64,000 bases of DNA, taken from contig BSBM01000372.1 of NCBI GenBank assembly GCA_027924585.1, positions 38,554,501 to 38,618,500 of the forward strand. Direction: 5' to 3'. Positions within the stretch are counted from its first letter, which is position 1, and each line of letters starts with the position of its first letter. Made by a program: the position numbers and the translations under genes. This document shows positions 54,875 to 64,000 of the stretch, piece after piece. The DNA is from Larix kaempferi (lineage: Eukaryota; Streptophyta; Pinopsida; Pinales; Pinaceae). The notes beneath the pieces are model-generated. The model had not been told where the DNA came from, searched no databases, and was given only the letters and a program-made list of their open reading frames with translations.

Positions 54875-56539
54875 TCAAGAATTTTTTTTTATTTCAATGT
54901 CATCTTCAAAAACCCTCCAGTGTTTTATATTGTCAGGAACACAAGGTCTATACCTCACTTCTATAGGATACTTTAACTGAGTAATTTTAGGTATTCTAAA
55001 ATATGTGGCAGCCAGGGCTAAAGAATCTGCAGTCTCATTATGATTCCTGGGAATATGAGTGATATTAAATGCTATAAAGTAGTTTTCAATCATATCCCAT
55101 ACCTCATTTCGATATACTTTCAGCAAACCTTGCTTTACTTGATATTTGTTCTTCACCTGTTGAACAACTAGTTCGGAGTCGCCAAATGCAGAAATTTTCT
55201 GAATTCCCAAATCTTTAGCAGCTTTCAATCCCAATAGAAAAGCCTCATACTCAACAGTGTTGTTAGTGGTAACAAACTCCAATTTATACATAAGTTTCAC
55301 TGTTTCACCACCAGGGGAAATAAGTAAAACTCCAGCTCCAGCACCCTCTCTGCATGAAGATCCATCAAAATATAACTGCCATACTGCATCTTTTTCCTCT
55401 ATGCTATGTTTTATTGGCTGATCTTTTTCCACCTGTAACAGACCAGCAGAATTATCTTCTTCACTAAACTGCAATATGCATGAGCCAAGGTCTTTATCCA
55501 CAGAGTACATGGGGTGATTAGTAGGATTTTTATCATCTGTGACTATGTAAGAAAGTTGTAGCTCTCTGTAAAGTCTCCTATTTTCTCCACCAAAAATAGG
55601 AATGGTGGCATAAGAGAGGTCCATCTGTAATGTTCCCCCAACCTTCTTAGCCCAGGATCTCGAAAGAAGCAAGCCAAACTTTGGGGTGATATCAGCCACT
55701 ACAACATCCATTATGACACTCTTCATTGGCAACTGAGCCAGGCTGACAACCATATCTTTAATCACTCCTAGACACTTGAAAGCTCGGGAATCAAAAGCAT
55801 ATAAGTCATGATAAGGTTTGGTAATACTAAGACCTAGGGCTTCCATCACAGCTTTAGGCATTAGATTATGGGATGCTCCGGAATCTAATAGACAATTATG
55901 AATCATCTGATCATGGACAGTCAAGGTAACATAGAATGGAGGAGAAGCACCAGCTTCATTTTCTGTTTTCTCAGCTAAAGCAGATCCAATGAATATTTTT
56001 GGACTTTCTTCTTGCAAATTAACAGTATCTGAAACAGGCTGACTACTAGCAGAATTCATAACCTTCAAGACTGTTTGTTTATATGATGGATTTTTGATAA
56101 GCTCAGAAAATGGCACAGGAATTTTCAGTTTACCTAACTCATTTTCCAAATTGAAATTTTGAACTGACTTGTTCACTTCCTCAATTTCTACAGTCTTCTT
56201 GGATTTTTCTGCAGGTTGCTTATTTTCTGTTACAGGATCAACAACTGATTTATCAGGAATAACTGGAGCAGGGACAACAGCTTTCTTCTTAGGAGCTTGG
56301 ACTACTTGTTTCGGTCCAGATCTGAGATTAAGAGTCTTTTTAATTCCATTATGATTAGCAGCAGCATTTACAACAGTTTTTTCAAACTCCAATTCATCTT
56401 CAACTTCATACAAGTCTGCATCATAGTACTCAGCATTCAGAAAATCTTCTTCTGTTACAAAACTTCCAGATAAACCATCTCCAAAATGATTCAGATCCTG
56501 ATCTGTCTCAATTTCTTCAAACAATAACTGTTGATCAAT
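54875..56539 (-). pseudogene. Element C protease and additional RNase H
   Basis: 549 codons in the gag frame. Protease (about residues 195-320): HNCLLDSGASHNLMP with catalytic D-S-G, then FGLLLSRSWAKK. After it an RNase H fold of the plant Tat type (about residues 390-520): WQLYFDGSSCREGAGAGVLL, TTNNTVEYEAFLLGLKAAKD, FGDSELVVQQVKNKY and NHNETADSLALAA, followed by RYRPCVPDNIKHW. It retains the acidic residues expected of RNase H. Order is protease, extra RNase H, RT, native RNase H, integrase. A +1 frameshift in the A-run near 54885 separates it from RT. Confidence 0.9.
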
Positions 56540-57859
56540 TTATTCTTCATCCACCAAATTGTTTTGAAAAGGTGGGGGTACTTTTTGATCCTCATTCTCC
56601 CTTCTTTCTCGCTGAATATCATTATTTTTGCGCTCTCTTGGCATGAATCTAGGAGCAAATTGCCTCCTGAACTGATTTTGGTTATTTGGATTTCGATTAG
56701 CTTCTGGGGCAGGTTTAGCAGAATTCTTTTCAAGTTCTAGTTTATTCAGCTTGGCAGTGAGACTCTTTACAAGCTTAGCCATTTCATCTATTTTAGCTTC
56801 AGCAGACTGAGGTGCAGCACTTGTAGAAACAGCTTCCTTCTTTCCCTTTCTTTCATACTGCTGCTGAGGTGTTTCTTTCTTGAGCCTATTAGAAGCCAGC
56901 AAATTTGACTCTACTTCTAATGCTGCCTCTTGCATGTTCATCAAGGTGATAGGTCTTCTCTCTCTAAGTAATAAAGAGAATTCATGATCAAAAGCATTTG
57001 CATAGGTCAATTTGGCTGATGTTTCAGTGGGTTTGATTTCTGTAGGAATCCTAGTATACATCTTGTTAAATCTTTTGGAAAAGTCAGAAATAGTCTCATC
57101 CTTCTTTCTTCTCAAAGCTCCAAACTCAGTTATGTAATAAGTGTGGTCCTTGGTGTCTCCCCACTGTCTCAGAAAAAGATCTTTGAGTTCTTCAATTATG
57201 GTGATGGAATTAGCAGGCAGTCCTCTGAACCATTTTCTCACATCCCCGTCAAGACTTTGTACAAATACCCTCATCCATACATCTTTAATTTCAATGTTCT
57301 GATTATCTGCATAACTCTCAAAAGCTTCCCAATGTTCTTCTGTAGTTGTTTCACCTTGTCCATTGAATCGAGGCATATACTTTTGGTAATCATGTGTAGG
57401 CAAGGCATGTAAAGGCTGAGGTAATACTAATGGTACATACCTAGCTGCTACCATTCTGTCCATCATATCCATAGGTGGATTTTGGGCTGCCATTGTGGAC
57501 TGAGGTTTAGACTGAGGTTTTGAAGAAGAAGAAATTTGACTAGAACCTTTTTGAAAAGGATTCCTTCCTACTTTTAACTGAAAGATGGGTATTTTATCAG
57601 GAGAAGAGGTTTTAGCTTTCAAAAAGCTTCGAGGATTAGTGAAAACCTGGAAAGTGCTCTCAGGAATGATAGGTTTTACACAAGGTGAAGTTTCAGCTGG
57701 GTCTAATGATTCACCCAACTGGTGAGAGTCACAAGAGGCTGGTAAAGATTGAGACCTGTTGAGCTTTCTTGTTGTTTTTATGATCTTTCCAGGGTCTGTC
57801 ACACCCAGCTGTAATGAAAATGTAGGTCTGCTCCTGGTTTCAATTCTGTTAGAAGCCAT
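56540..57859 (-). CDS. gag: Element C gag
   Basis: Open for 439 codons from ATG (MASNRIETRSRP). N-terminal Ser/Pro-rich arm to about residue 125, then capsid (about 140-330): LHALPTHDYQKYMPRFNG, EHWEAFESYADNQNI, FVQSLDGDVRKWFRGLP, LKDLFLRQWGDTKDH, FSKRFNKMYTRIP. There is a Lys-rich coiled segment near residue 365 and a basic tail with Asn/Arg runs. No zinc knuckle. It ends at TAA 56540-56542, in the same frame as protease, so the Gag-Pol break is a single stop codon. Confidence 0.93.
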   Translation of the reverse strand: MASNRIETRSRPTFSLQLGVTDPGKIIKTTRKLNRSQSLPASCDSHQLGESLDPAETSPCVKPIIPESTFQVFTNPRSFLKAKTSSPDKIPIFQLKVGRNPFQKGSSQISSSSKPQSKPQSTMAAQNPPMDMMDRMVAARYVPLVLPQPLHALPTHDYQKYMPRFNGQGETTTEEHWEAFESYADNQNIEIKDVWMRVFVQSLDGDVRKWFRGLPANSITIIEELKDLFLRQWGDTKDHTYYITEFGALRRKKDETISDFSKRFNKMYTRIPTEIKPTETSAKLTYANAFDHEFSLLLRERRPITLMNMQEAALEVESNLLASNRLKKETPQQQYERKGKKEAVSTSAAPQSAEAKIDEMAKLVKSLTAKLNKLELEKNSAKPAPEANRNPNNQNQFRRQFAPRFMPRERKNNDIQRERRENEDQKVPPPFQNNLVDEE

Positions 57860-57964
57860 TGTGACAACTTTCTGGTGAAAATAGCCTTCAAAAATGCTGG
57901 TTCAAGTCCACCTCTTAAACCAGAAAAATGATGAGTATCCCAGGGAAGATATGCTTCAGCTTCG

Positions 57965-57982
57965 TCCCCGGCAACGGCGCCA
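57965..57982 (-). promoter_or_regulatory. Primer-binding site of element C (Asp tRNA type)
   Basis: The minus strand reads TGGCGCCGTTGCCGGGGA, four bases after the LTR end. This is the site usually assigned to tRNA-Asp in Tat and Athila lineages. Confidence 0.93.
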
Positions 57983-57986
57983 AAGA

Positions 57987-60900
57987 TGTTTGTGTCAGAA
58001 ATTGTTACTAAGGATAAGGTAACAAGCCAACACAATCTCAAAAGTAAAAATCAATTCAAACTAGGGTTTAGGGTTTTGTTTCATATGTTTTTGGTCATTG
58101 AATCCAATAGCATAAAGGGAATACATTCAGTAGATAAGCAACAACTAAATCATACACATATATCAATAAAGATGTATATATATCACAATAATCCAACAAA
58201 AGACTGTAATGAAGTTCACACATAAAGGAAAAGCATCACTGGAAATTACACATAAACCAGAAATGAATTTGTCATTCATGAAACTAAATAAGTTCAAAAT
58301 GAAGCCAACACAGATCAAAGGTAGGGTAAAGAGTCATATATTCATAGTTTCATAAAAAATGCACATAAGAGTTTACAGTACCTATCATTGAACAAGTCTG
58401 GAAGTATAAGCAGCTATCAAACCTCCTAATGCCCTCCAAAATCAGAACCCTTACAATGTTTTTCTTTCCTCTCTAAATAGTTTTCTTCCCAAAAACAGTT
58501 AGGGTTTTTCCCTCCTAACTCTCCATCGAATCACTAGATTAGGTAAAGTAAAATTTACATTTTTACAAAATTACAAGTTTGCTAAAAATAGAAAATTCTT
58601 TAAAAAAAACAAAATGTTTATCTTAAATGACCCTTAACTAATAACTGCCTCTTATCTCTTTCGCTGCCTCCACAAGAAGAGATATACCATCTGGACTTGA
58701 GGACCTTTTCTTCATTCTTTTATGCTTCTTCTCCAGATCAACTATCTTTTTCTGAAGGTGTTCATTTTCCTGCTGCAAAGTTTCAACTGTCTTTTTCAGT
58801 TCTGAACAGTGCTTGTCAGCAGCCCTTTTCCTTCTGAGTGCTTCCTTTGCATCAACCATTAATTCCTGAAAATTGTCATGAACATCCTGAAGATCCTCTC
58901 TTAATATTCTATTTGCCATCATTAAACCATCATTAACTTCCTGCATGTAATTCATTTGATGCTTATACTGTTTGACAGTCTTCTTTAAATTTTCTTTGTC
59001 AGAATTAACCAATTTCTCTATTGCAGCATCTTGCTCTTCATTAGGTTTCCAAAACATGTCAAACTTCCTAAATATTTCTGCTTCCTCTGTCAACAGTTTC
59101 TCAGAAGTATCTTCAATGATTGGGTTTGGGTTTCCTTCATCTGCTACCTGCACTGACTTAATCTCCTCTTTTTTACCTGGTTGCAGTTTATCTATCTTTG
59201 ATTTATCATCCTCCATGGACTCTTCATCAGAGATAGTCACCTTATCAGTCTTCAATTTTGGATTTAACAGCTTTTTCATGTTTAACCTTAGTTTGTTTTT
59301 CGACCTAGTTTTAGGTCTCCAGAGAGTAGCTGCCTCTCCCATCATCTTTAATTCCTTCCCTTGGTTCTGAATAGATACTAATTCTACCACTTCCAGCTTT
59401 TTGATTTTCTTCTTAGGCTTTGTGGTTTTGCCATCTAAAACTTGATCTTCTTTAATTTCAGTTTTAACTTCAATCTCAGGAATAGACTGCTCTTCTTCTA
59501 ACATATATCCTTCATCATCCGAAAGGATTGTGATGGGGCTTCTTGGCTGAAAATGGATTTCTTCTTTAGCTACAGGAACTATTTTGATATCAACTTTCCT
59601 TTCATCCCGAGGATCTGCTACAGGTGATGATTTCTTTTCAAGCAATTCCTCTTTGTCTTCAAATAGTGTGAACTTGTTTTTAGTGTGATCTAGAATTTCT
59701 TGGGGCTGACTGTCATCCTGTCTTACTTCTGCTACCTGTTTTGTCACCTTCTTAGCTTTAATATCATGTTTGCTTGTAGGTTTGACTGAGTGGCCTAACT
59801 TTTGCATCATTACCTTCCCCTTGTCAATCTGTCTTTTTGGTTGTTGATCTTCTCCTTTAGAATGAACACCTGACGAGAACAAAAAGAAGTCCCAAGTCCT
59901 TCCCTCATGCTGCAACACTGTAGTGATGATCAGTTTAATGAGACCATGGTGAAAAAGTGACTGAGAAGTGTGATCATCATGCTGTTTTATCTTGCTTGAC
60001 ATTTTCTGCAGGCTTTTAAAGAAAAAGAAGGGCAGATTCATTTTAGAAACCCCTGCCATGTGTTGAAGGAACCTGAGATGATATTTGAACACTAATGAAT
60101 ATATTCCTTCACAAGTCACATAACTCTGAAGTATCCTTATGGGCTCAATCCACTCTTTCCTGAAATTTTGAATGAGAATACCCTTGTTCCAGTCAGGAGT
60201 CACATTAGGCAACAAGTACCTTTGGGGATCAAACTTGAAAGGTGACTTCTTAAACCAGTGCTCACCCTCATTATTAATCTCAGTAGCTTCTGCTATTAAT
60301 TCCACAGTCAGTTTGAGTCTCAAAGTATCCATTATAATCATCTCATTTTTAAGTCCCTTAGCAAAATTGCAGGACACCTGAGCATCAAAACCATCTATCC
60401 TTTTGAAAAATTTCAACCAGCCTGCCTGCTGAAACAACTCTGCACAGTCAAGAAGCTTCTGAATCCATGTTAAGTCTGTAGGCTCAGCCCTGGTGACCTT
60501 ACCACTTTTGCCACTTTTCCCCATATTCTTCTTTTTAGGAAACAGGAACAGTCTGATTTCAGGTTTCAAAATATATTTTATAAGTTGTTTTCTGATGTTT
60601 TGAGCTCCTTTGAACTATGCTACACACTCCTGGACAGACCTTCAATTCAATGTTCTCTCCTCTCGACCATACAACAAAGTCTGTATAAGAAATTTCATAT
60701 GTTCTCCGAGCAAGTGATTTTACAGGTCATAACAATTTTCAGCAATGTTTAAACCACTTGCATAAACTAACAAAACACCTTCTGTGTAAAAACTGAGCAT
60801 TACAGATAGATCTGTGAGTCTTTTCGATGCTATTTCCTGTATATTCTAATGTTTAATGGCATTAGGTCATGAGAGAAACCAGTTCATGCACATTCCTCAT

Positions 60901-61885
60901 ACCGGCTTCATATAGCTATTTATGTGGTGAATTTCTTATTTTATGATCTATTCTATCCTCTTCAGCAACCAATTTCTCCAGATAATCGTGCAGCGAAAAA
61001 GACCCAAATTTTCCAGCTATAAGGTTTTATATCGGAATACCTATCAGCTACCCATCTGTCGTGGCTTACAGCTTCGTTTTGGGGTTTCAACGGTCTCCTC
61101 TTATGAGCATAGGTGTCCTATCGTTTCTTTAACTGCTGGTGAATGAATTCAGAAGCCCTAATTTTCGCTGGCGATAAAACACACCTGTCTCCTCTCCACA
61201 GCAACACAATCCACCGTTTAGTAGTGAGCTCTCCTTCACAAACACTACTCTCCTACAATGATGCGTGTAACAAGAGAAATTTGACAGCTAAACCGGGATT
61301 TGCTGGTTTCTGTGCAACTGATCCCGCATACCATGCAATGATGAGGCTGTTTTACTTCGTGACTAGCAACCAACTAAAATCATGCTCAAACTGCTGCAAA
61401 CACGTGTTAAAACACTCACACAAGGCGATTAGACACTCCCATTCTGCATCATGATTGAAATCAGTTCGAAAATTGAAAACAACACAGGCCGCGATATTCC
61501 TGTAGCGCGCCCTTTGTTAAACTTTTGTATAGCGCTACAAGAATAACTTTTAGGCCAAAATTTAGCAGTTTTTTAACTTTTTGCTAATTTGTCGGAGGTT
61601 CTGGCAGTTATTTAGTTTAAGAAATAAGTTTAACTGTTCTCTAAGACATTAATGATTCTACTTTTGAAAATATGACTCTCATTGACCCCCTTTACAATAT
61701 AAAAAATCACCAAAATCAAATAAAATATGAAAAGACTGGGATCCAAACTTATTCAATCACCCATGAAGTTTCTAAGATGGCTAAAACTGAAACTTAAAAT
61801 AAAAAATTTAACTGCAGTAAATTCAAAAACAAACCAAAACTGGAGAAAATAAATCAAAAATGGGGAAAAATTTACTGACTTAACA
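57987..61885 (-). repeat. 5' LTR of element C
   Basis: Partner of 47799-51691. The minus-strand TATA-like GATATAAAACC at 61023-61034 lies 860 bp into the LTR and about 500 bp before the ORF. A second candidate (GATATATATAC, minus strand) lies near 58175-58185, about 190 bp from the LTR end. Which one starts the genomic RNA decides whether the ORF is in U3 or in R/U5. 60570-61885 and 57987-58637 hold no other coding; short ORFs such as 61143-61454 recur in both LTRs and look like shadows. Confidence 0.95.
58638..60524 (-). CDS. LTR-encoded accessory ORF, 5' LTR copy (intact, 628 codons)
   Basis: Unknown protein with ATG at 60524 (MGKSGKSGKV). The open frame extends 15 codons upstream without another ATG. 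Residues 1-200 look globular: KFFKRIDGFDAQ, LIAEATEINNEGEHWFKK, NFRKEWIEPIRILQSYV and MNLPFFFFKSLQKMSSK. Residues 200-450 are a Lys/Glu-rich linker with acidic and basic clusters (ITILSDDEGYMLEEEQS, TKPKKKIKKLE). Residues 455-600 are heptad-rich coiled coil (LQQENEHLQKKIVDLEKKHK), with a basic end (KRMKKRSSS) that could act in nuclear entry or RNA binding. It shares layout, though no long identity, with the accessory ORF of element A. No known family; not gag. Confidence 0.85.
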   Translation of the reverse strand: MGKSGKSGKVTRAEPTDLTWIQKLLDCAELFQQAGWLKFFKRIDGFDAQVSCNFAKGLKNEMIIMDTLRLKLTVELIAEATEINNEGEHWFKKSPFKFDPQRYLLPNVTPDWNKGILIQNFRKEWIEPIRILQSYVTCEGIYSLVFKYHLRFLQHMAGVSKMNLPFFFFKSLQKMSSKIKQHDDHTSQSLFHHGLIKLIITTVLQHEGRTWDFFLFSSGVHSKGEDQQPKRQIDKGKVMMQKLGHSVKPTSKHDIKAKKVTKQVAEVRQDDSQPQEILDHTKNKFTLFEDKEELLEKKSSPVADPRDERKVDIKIVPVAKEEIHFQPRSPITILSDDEGYMLEEEQSIPEIEVKTEIKEDQVLDGKTTKPKKKIKKLEVVELVSIQNQGKELKMMGEAATLWRPKTRSKNKLRLNMKKLLNPKLKTDKVTISDEESMEDDKSKIDKLQPGKKEEIKSVQVADEGNPNPIIEDTSEKLLTEEAEIFRKFDMFWKPNEEQDAAIEKLVNSDKENLKKTVKQYKHQMNYMQEVNDGLMMANRILREDLQDVHDNFQELMVDAKEALRRKRAADKHCSELKKTVETLQQENEHLQKKIVDLEKKHKRMKKRSSSPDGISLLVEAAKEIRGSY

Positions 61886-62254
61886 CCTTGCATTCTCTAC
61901 CAGAACATTGTTAATAGTTTGCACTACTCCCAACATGTCAGCAAAGAGGTTTCATTCTAGATAAGTAGTAATGGAATGTTGTACAGTTCCATAGGCCACT
62001 TACCCATATCATGCATATTAGTAGTATACTGTTCATTAATGCAATTATTCTAATATGCATAATACACAACCTAAGTCTAGGAACATAAGCATATACATCA
62101 TTGAACAACATTATTTAAACAAACAAATATGTAAGGAATGAAAATTCAAATACTTATCTTTGTTTGGTTTTTGGGTGGACTCCCTCTGAATATTTGCATC
62201 TTTGCAGAAACTACTTGAGTGTGCTCCCCCTTGATCTTTGCTTCTTGGATTACC
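61886..62254 (-). other. D2 intron-like segment, 5' part
   Basis: Right-hand continuation of D2 after element C. It matches D1 38949-39395, ending at the donor ATAG|GTAATCC (minus strand) at 62254. Confidence 0.55.
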
Positions 62255-63100
62255 TATCCTTGAACTTATATCCATCCTCGATCACTATGCATGCTTACAA
62301 GTATCATTATTATGATATCCTCAAGATCTCATACATAATCATACATTTATTAGTATATTCTCAATACTATCAAAACACAATAATCTTAAGCATGTATAGT
62401 CATGATCATTTCAAATAGAAATAATAAGCATTAGTATTCAAGGACTCTTATGGTTAGTCATATCATAAATTAAAGTAAGAAACATAATATGCATACACCC
62501 ATGATTATTCAAACCTATGAATAATCATTATCAATCATGCCATGTATACTTATATAAGAGATCCTATCACAAGGTAGGATTCTAACTTGATATAGGAAAA
62601 ACATACTTGGATTAGTATGTTAGCTAGTTATGTCTAACATACCCACATGATGTCTTCTTGTTCTCTTCAATGACTTGTGCTAGTAACCTGCATATCTCAT
62701 AAGTTAACCATTATAGAACCAAGTTATACATACCTCGTAAATAGATCTTCTAAGCAATCCATGACAATGGATGAATCTTTGTCTTCATGTCACGATGATC
62801 ATATGTTCTTGAACTAGAACATGATTTGTCTTTCTTGGTGTACCTTTCATGTTAGTGGACAACATAAACCTCATACAACACCATGATACTTTAGTACAAT
62901 CATAAGTGTCAACACCCTAATCAATGAATATCTTCTATCATGCATTCATAATTTTATTAAGGTGATACGACAAGTCTAAAATTAATCAATATTGTACGAA
63001 CATTAATAATATGAAGACAAACATACCATAAACTTAATCATGAACAAATCTCGAAACATACCTAGATAAGTCATACCTTTCGAGATTGCTTATAATCTTC
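62255..63100. other. AT-rich non-coding sequence replacing integrase and gag of D2
   Basis: No similarity to D1 and no coding. Words such as ATCATACA recur. Either an insertion of unidentified DNA or a long-diverged filler typical of a non-autonomous derivative. Confidence 0.5.
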
Positions 63101-64000
63101 TTATGAAATGCCTTAGCCTCATCTCCCTCTGAAACAAGAACTTCTTCACTTATGCAGGTGACCAATCAATTCTCTTCTAGGATTAACCCAATCCACTTGA
63201 TTTGCAGGAACTGGATCTGGAGCTGGATTAGGGTTTGTGAGAGAAAACCTAAAAATTCAAACTTTGAATTTCAAACTTCCAAAAGTATAGAAAGATGCGC
63301 CTTTCTGAGCTAGTCAAGTTGGTATACTTAGAATTTGAAAACTACAAAGTTTCACCCCTCAAAATGGCCTTTTAGTTTTCTGAATTAACTAGGGAGGACC
63401 CTGAATTAGGGTTTGAGTTTCCTGGAGCTTCACCCAACCAAAAAGTTTGATTCAAATCTCTAAGCTTCTATTTTTCTAAGGAGCTTCCAACCGTGGTCAC
63501 AGATTTCGAAAATCCCAACTTTTGCAGAAGCCCTAATTTTCCATCTTTTCTATCAAAGTCCCGAACTAGGGTTTGATCAAGACCGACCTTCTTCCCAACC
63601 AAAAAATATGATATTGGTCTCTAAATTTCGATTTTGATGAGTAGCATCCATCCATGGTCTCTAACTACAAAAATTTCAACTTTCTCCGAAAGCCTAAATT
63701 CCCGAAGCCATGAATGAAGGTGCTAAAAAATAATTCTGTTTTGACAAAAATATGCACCTGATTGTTTCTGGTGTAACTCCGAACTTTCCAATCCATAGGG
63801 TCTGAACATTCTACCTATGGTATCCTAACGTATCATCTTTCCATTCCCATAGGTCTGAACTCAATTGGATTCTCCGAGAGAGAGTTATGCCAAGTGTCAC
63901 AACATGACCGGTTTATGGGATAAAACAGGAGAGTGAACTTGTATGGAATTCCACGTGTCACTGGTTCAGTTTTGGCCTCTGAAAAAGTTACCTGAGAATG
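63101..64000 (-). other. D2 gag relic and leader, cut by window end
   Basis: 63101-63210 retains the gag N-terminal region seen in D1 at about 41235-41345 (GCCTTAGCCTCAT, ATTCTCTTCTAGGATTAA). 63210-63600 matches the D1 leader. 63600-64000 is leader without a D1 counterpart. The primer site and 5' LTR are beyond the window. Confidence 0.65.

Larger units (their letters stand above)
47799..61885 (-). mobile_element. Element C: Tat-type Ty3/Gypsy retrotransposon with 3.9-kb LTRs that carry an ORF
   Basis: A 14.1-kb unit with LTRs at 47799-51691 and 57987-61885 (3893 and 3899 bp), an Asp-type primer site, and gag, protease, extra RNase H, RT, RNase H and integrase on the minus strand. Target duplication CCCTG/CCTTG has one change. 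The LTRs differ at only a few percent by eye. Breaks: TAA at 56540, a homopolymer frameshift near 54885, TAG at 54454, and a lost integrase glutamate. It sits in the intron-like segment of D2 and is the youngest large insertion there. Confidence 0.95.
44131..64000 (-). mobile_element. Element D2: second Copia element of the D1 family, split by element C and cut by window end
   Basis: 3' LTR at 44131-44778, tandem repeats, RNase H and RT (to 47575), intron-like segment (from 47643, interrupted by C, to 62254), a gag relic near 63110-63210 and leader to the window end. Integrase and most of gag are missing and replaced by AT-rich sequence (62270-63100). The 5' LTR lies beyond 64000. It is inserted in element E, so it sits beside D1 in the same host element. 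Confidence 0.88.

Noticed and set aside
61143-61454. A 103-codon plus-strand ORF also found at 50949-51260
   Set aside because: It lies in the LTRs of element C on the antisense strand; duplication comes from the LTRs and the product has no features.

Overview
This window is nuclear DNA from a seed plant. I see no host gene, rRNA, tRNA or CRISPR array. Nearly all of it is nested LTR retrotransposons, with small relics between them. Plant hallmarks are initiator-Met and Asp-type primer-binding sites, a chromodomain integrase, a Tat-type extra RNase H, and Copia gag/pol on LTRs beginning TGTTA. The density and depth of nesting suggest a large genome; a gymnosperm is possible but the species cannot be fixed from sequence alone.

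Layout. (1) 1-340: end of a minus-strand Copia-like element (LTR 82-340). (2) 581-23304: element A, a plus-strand Ty3/Gypsy element without a chromodomain. It has a leader ORF, gag with five zinc knuckles, protease, two further capsid-like modules, RT, RNase H and integrase. A long extra ORF with its own TATA box then runs into the 3' LTR. (3) 13260-22552: element B, a minus-strand chromovirus with 1624-bp LTRs, inserted in the 3' LTR of A. (4) 23305-32335: LTR-like relics and two related minus-strand Copia fragments, F1 and F2. F2 is split by element G (26364-29590), a pol-less LTR element with a perfect target-site duplication and a coiled-coil ORF. (5) 32336-44130: element E, a plus-strand gag relic with a Gly/Asn/Pro-rich tandem repeat, split by element D1 (35455-42586), a minus-strand Copia element with a perfect ATTCA duplication. 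(6) 44131-64000: element D2, a second copy of the D1 family that runs off the window. It is split by element C (47799-61885), a minus-strand Tat-type Gypsy element with 3.9-kb LTRs.

The most interesting point is that each LTR of C contains an open reading frame of about 620 codons in the element's sense direction, one of them fully open. The product has a globular N-terminus, a charged linker and a coiled-coil tail. Element A carries an ORF of the same layout just upstream of its 3' LTR, and its stop codon lies inside the first bases of that LTR. I infer that such accessory ORFs recur in this genome's retroelements, and that the C family may have absorbed one into its LTR.

The elements are decayed. 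The in-frame stops of A are overwhelmingly TAG and TGA at positions where CAG or CGA would restore the frame, which fits deamination of methylated cytosine. Copies of the same family support this directly: D1 has TAG where D2 has CAG, and the left LTR of C has TAG where the right has CAG.
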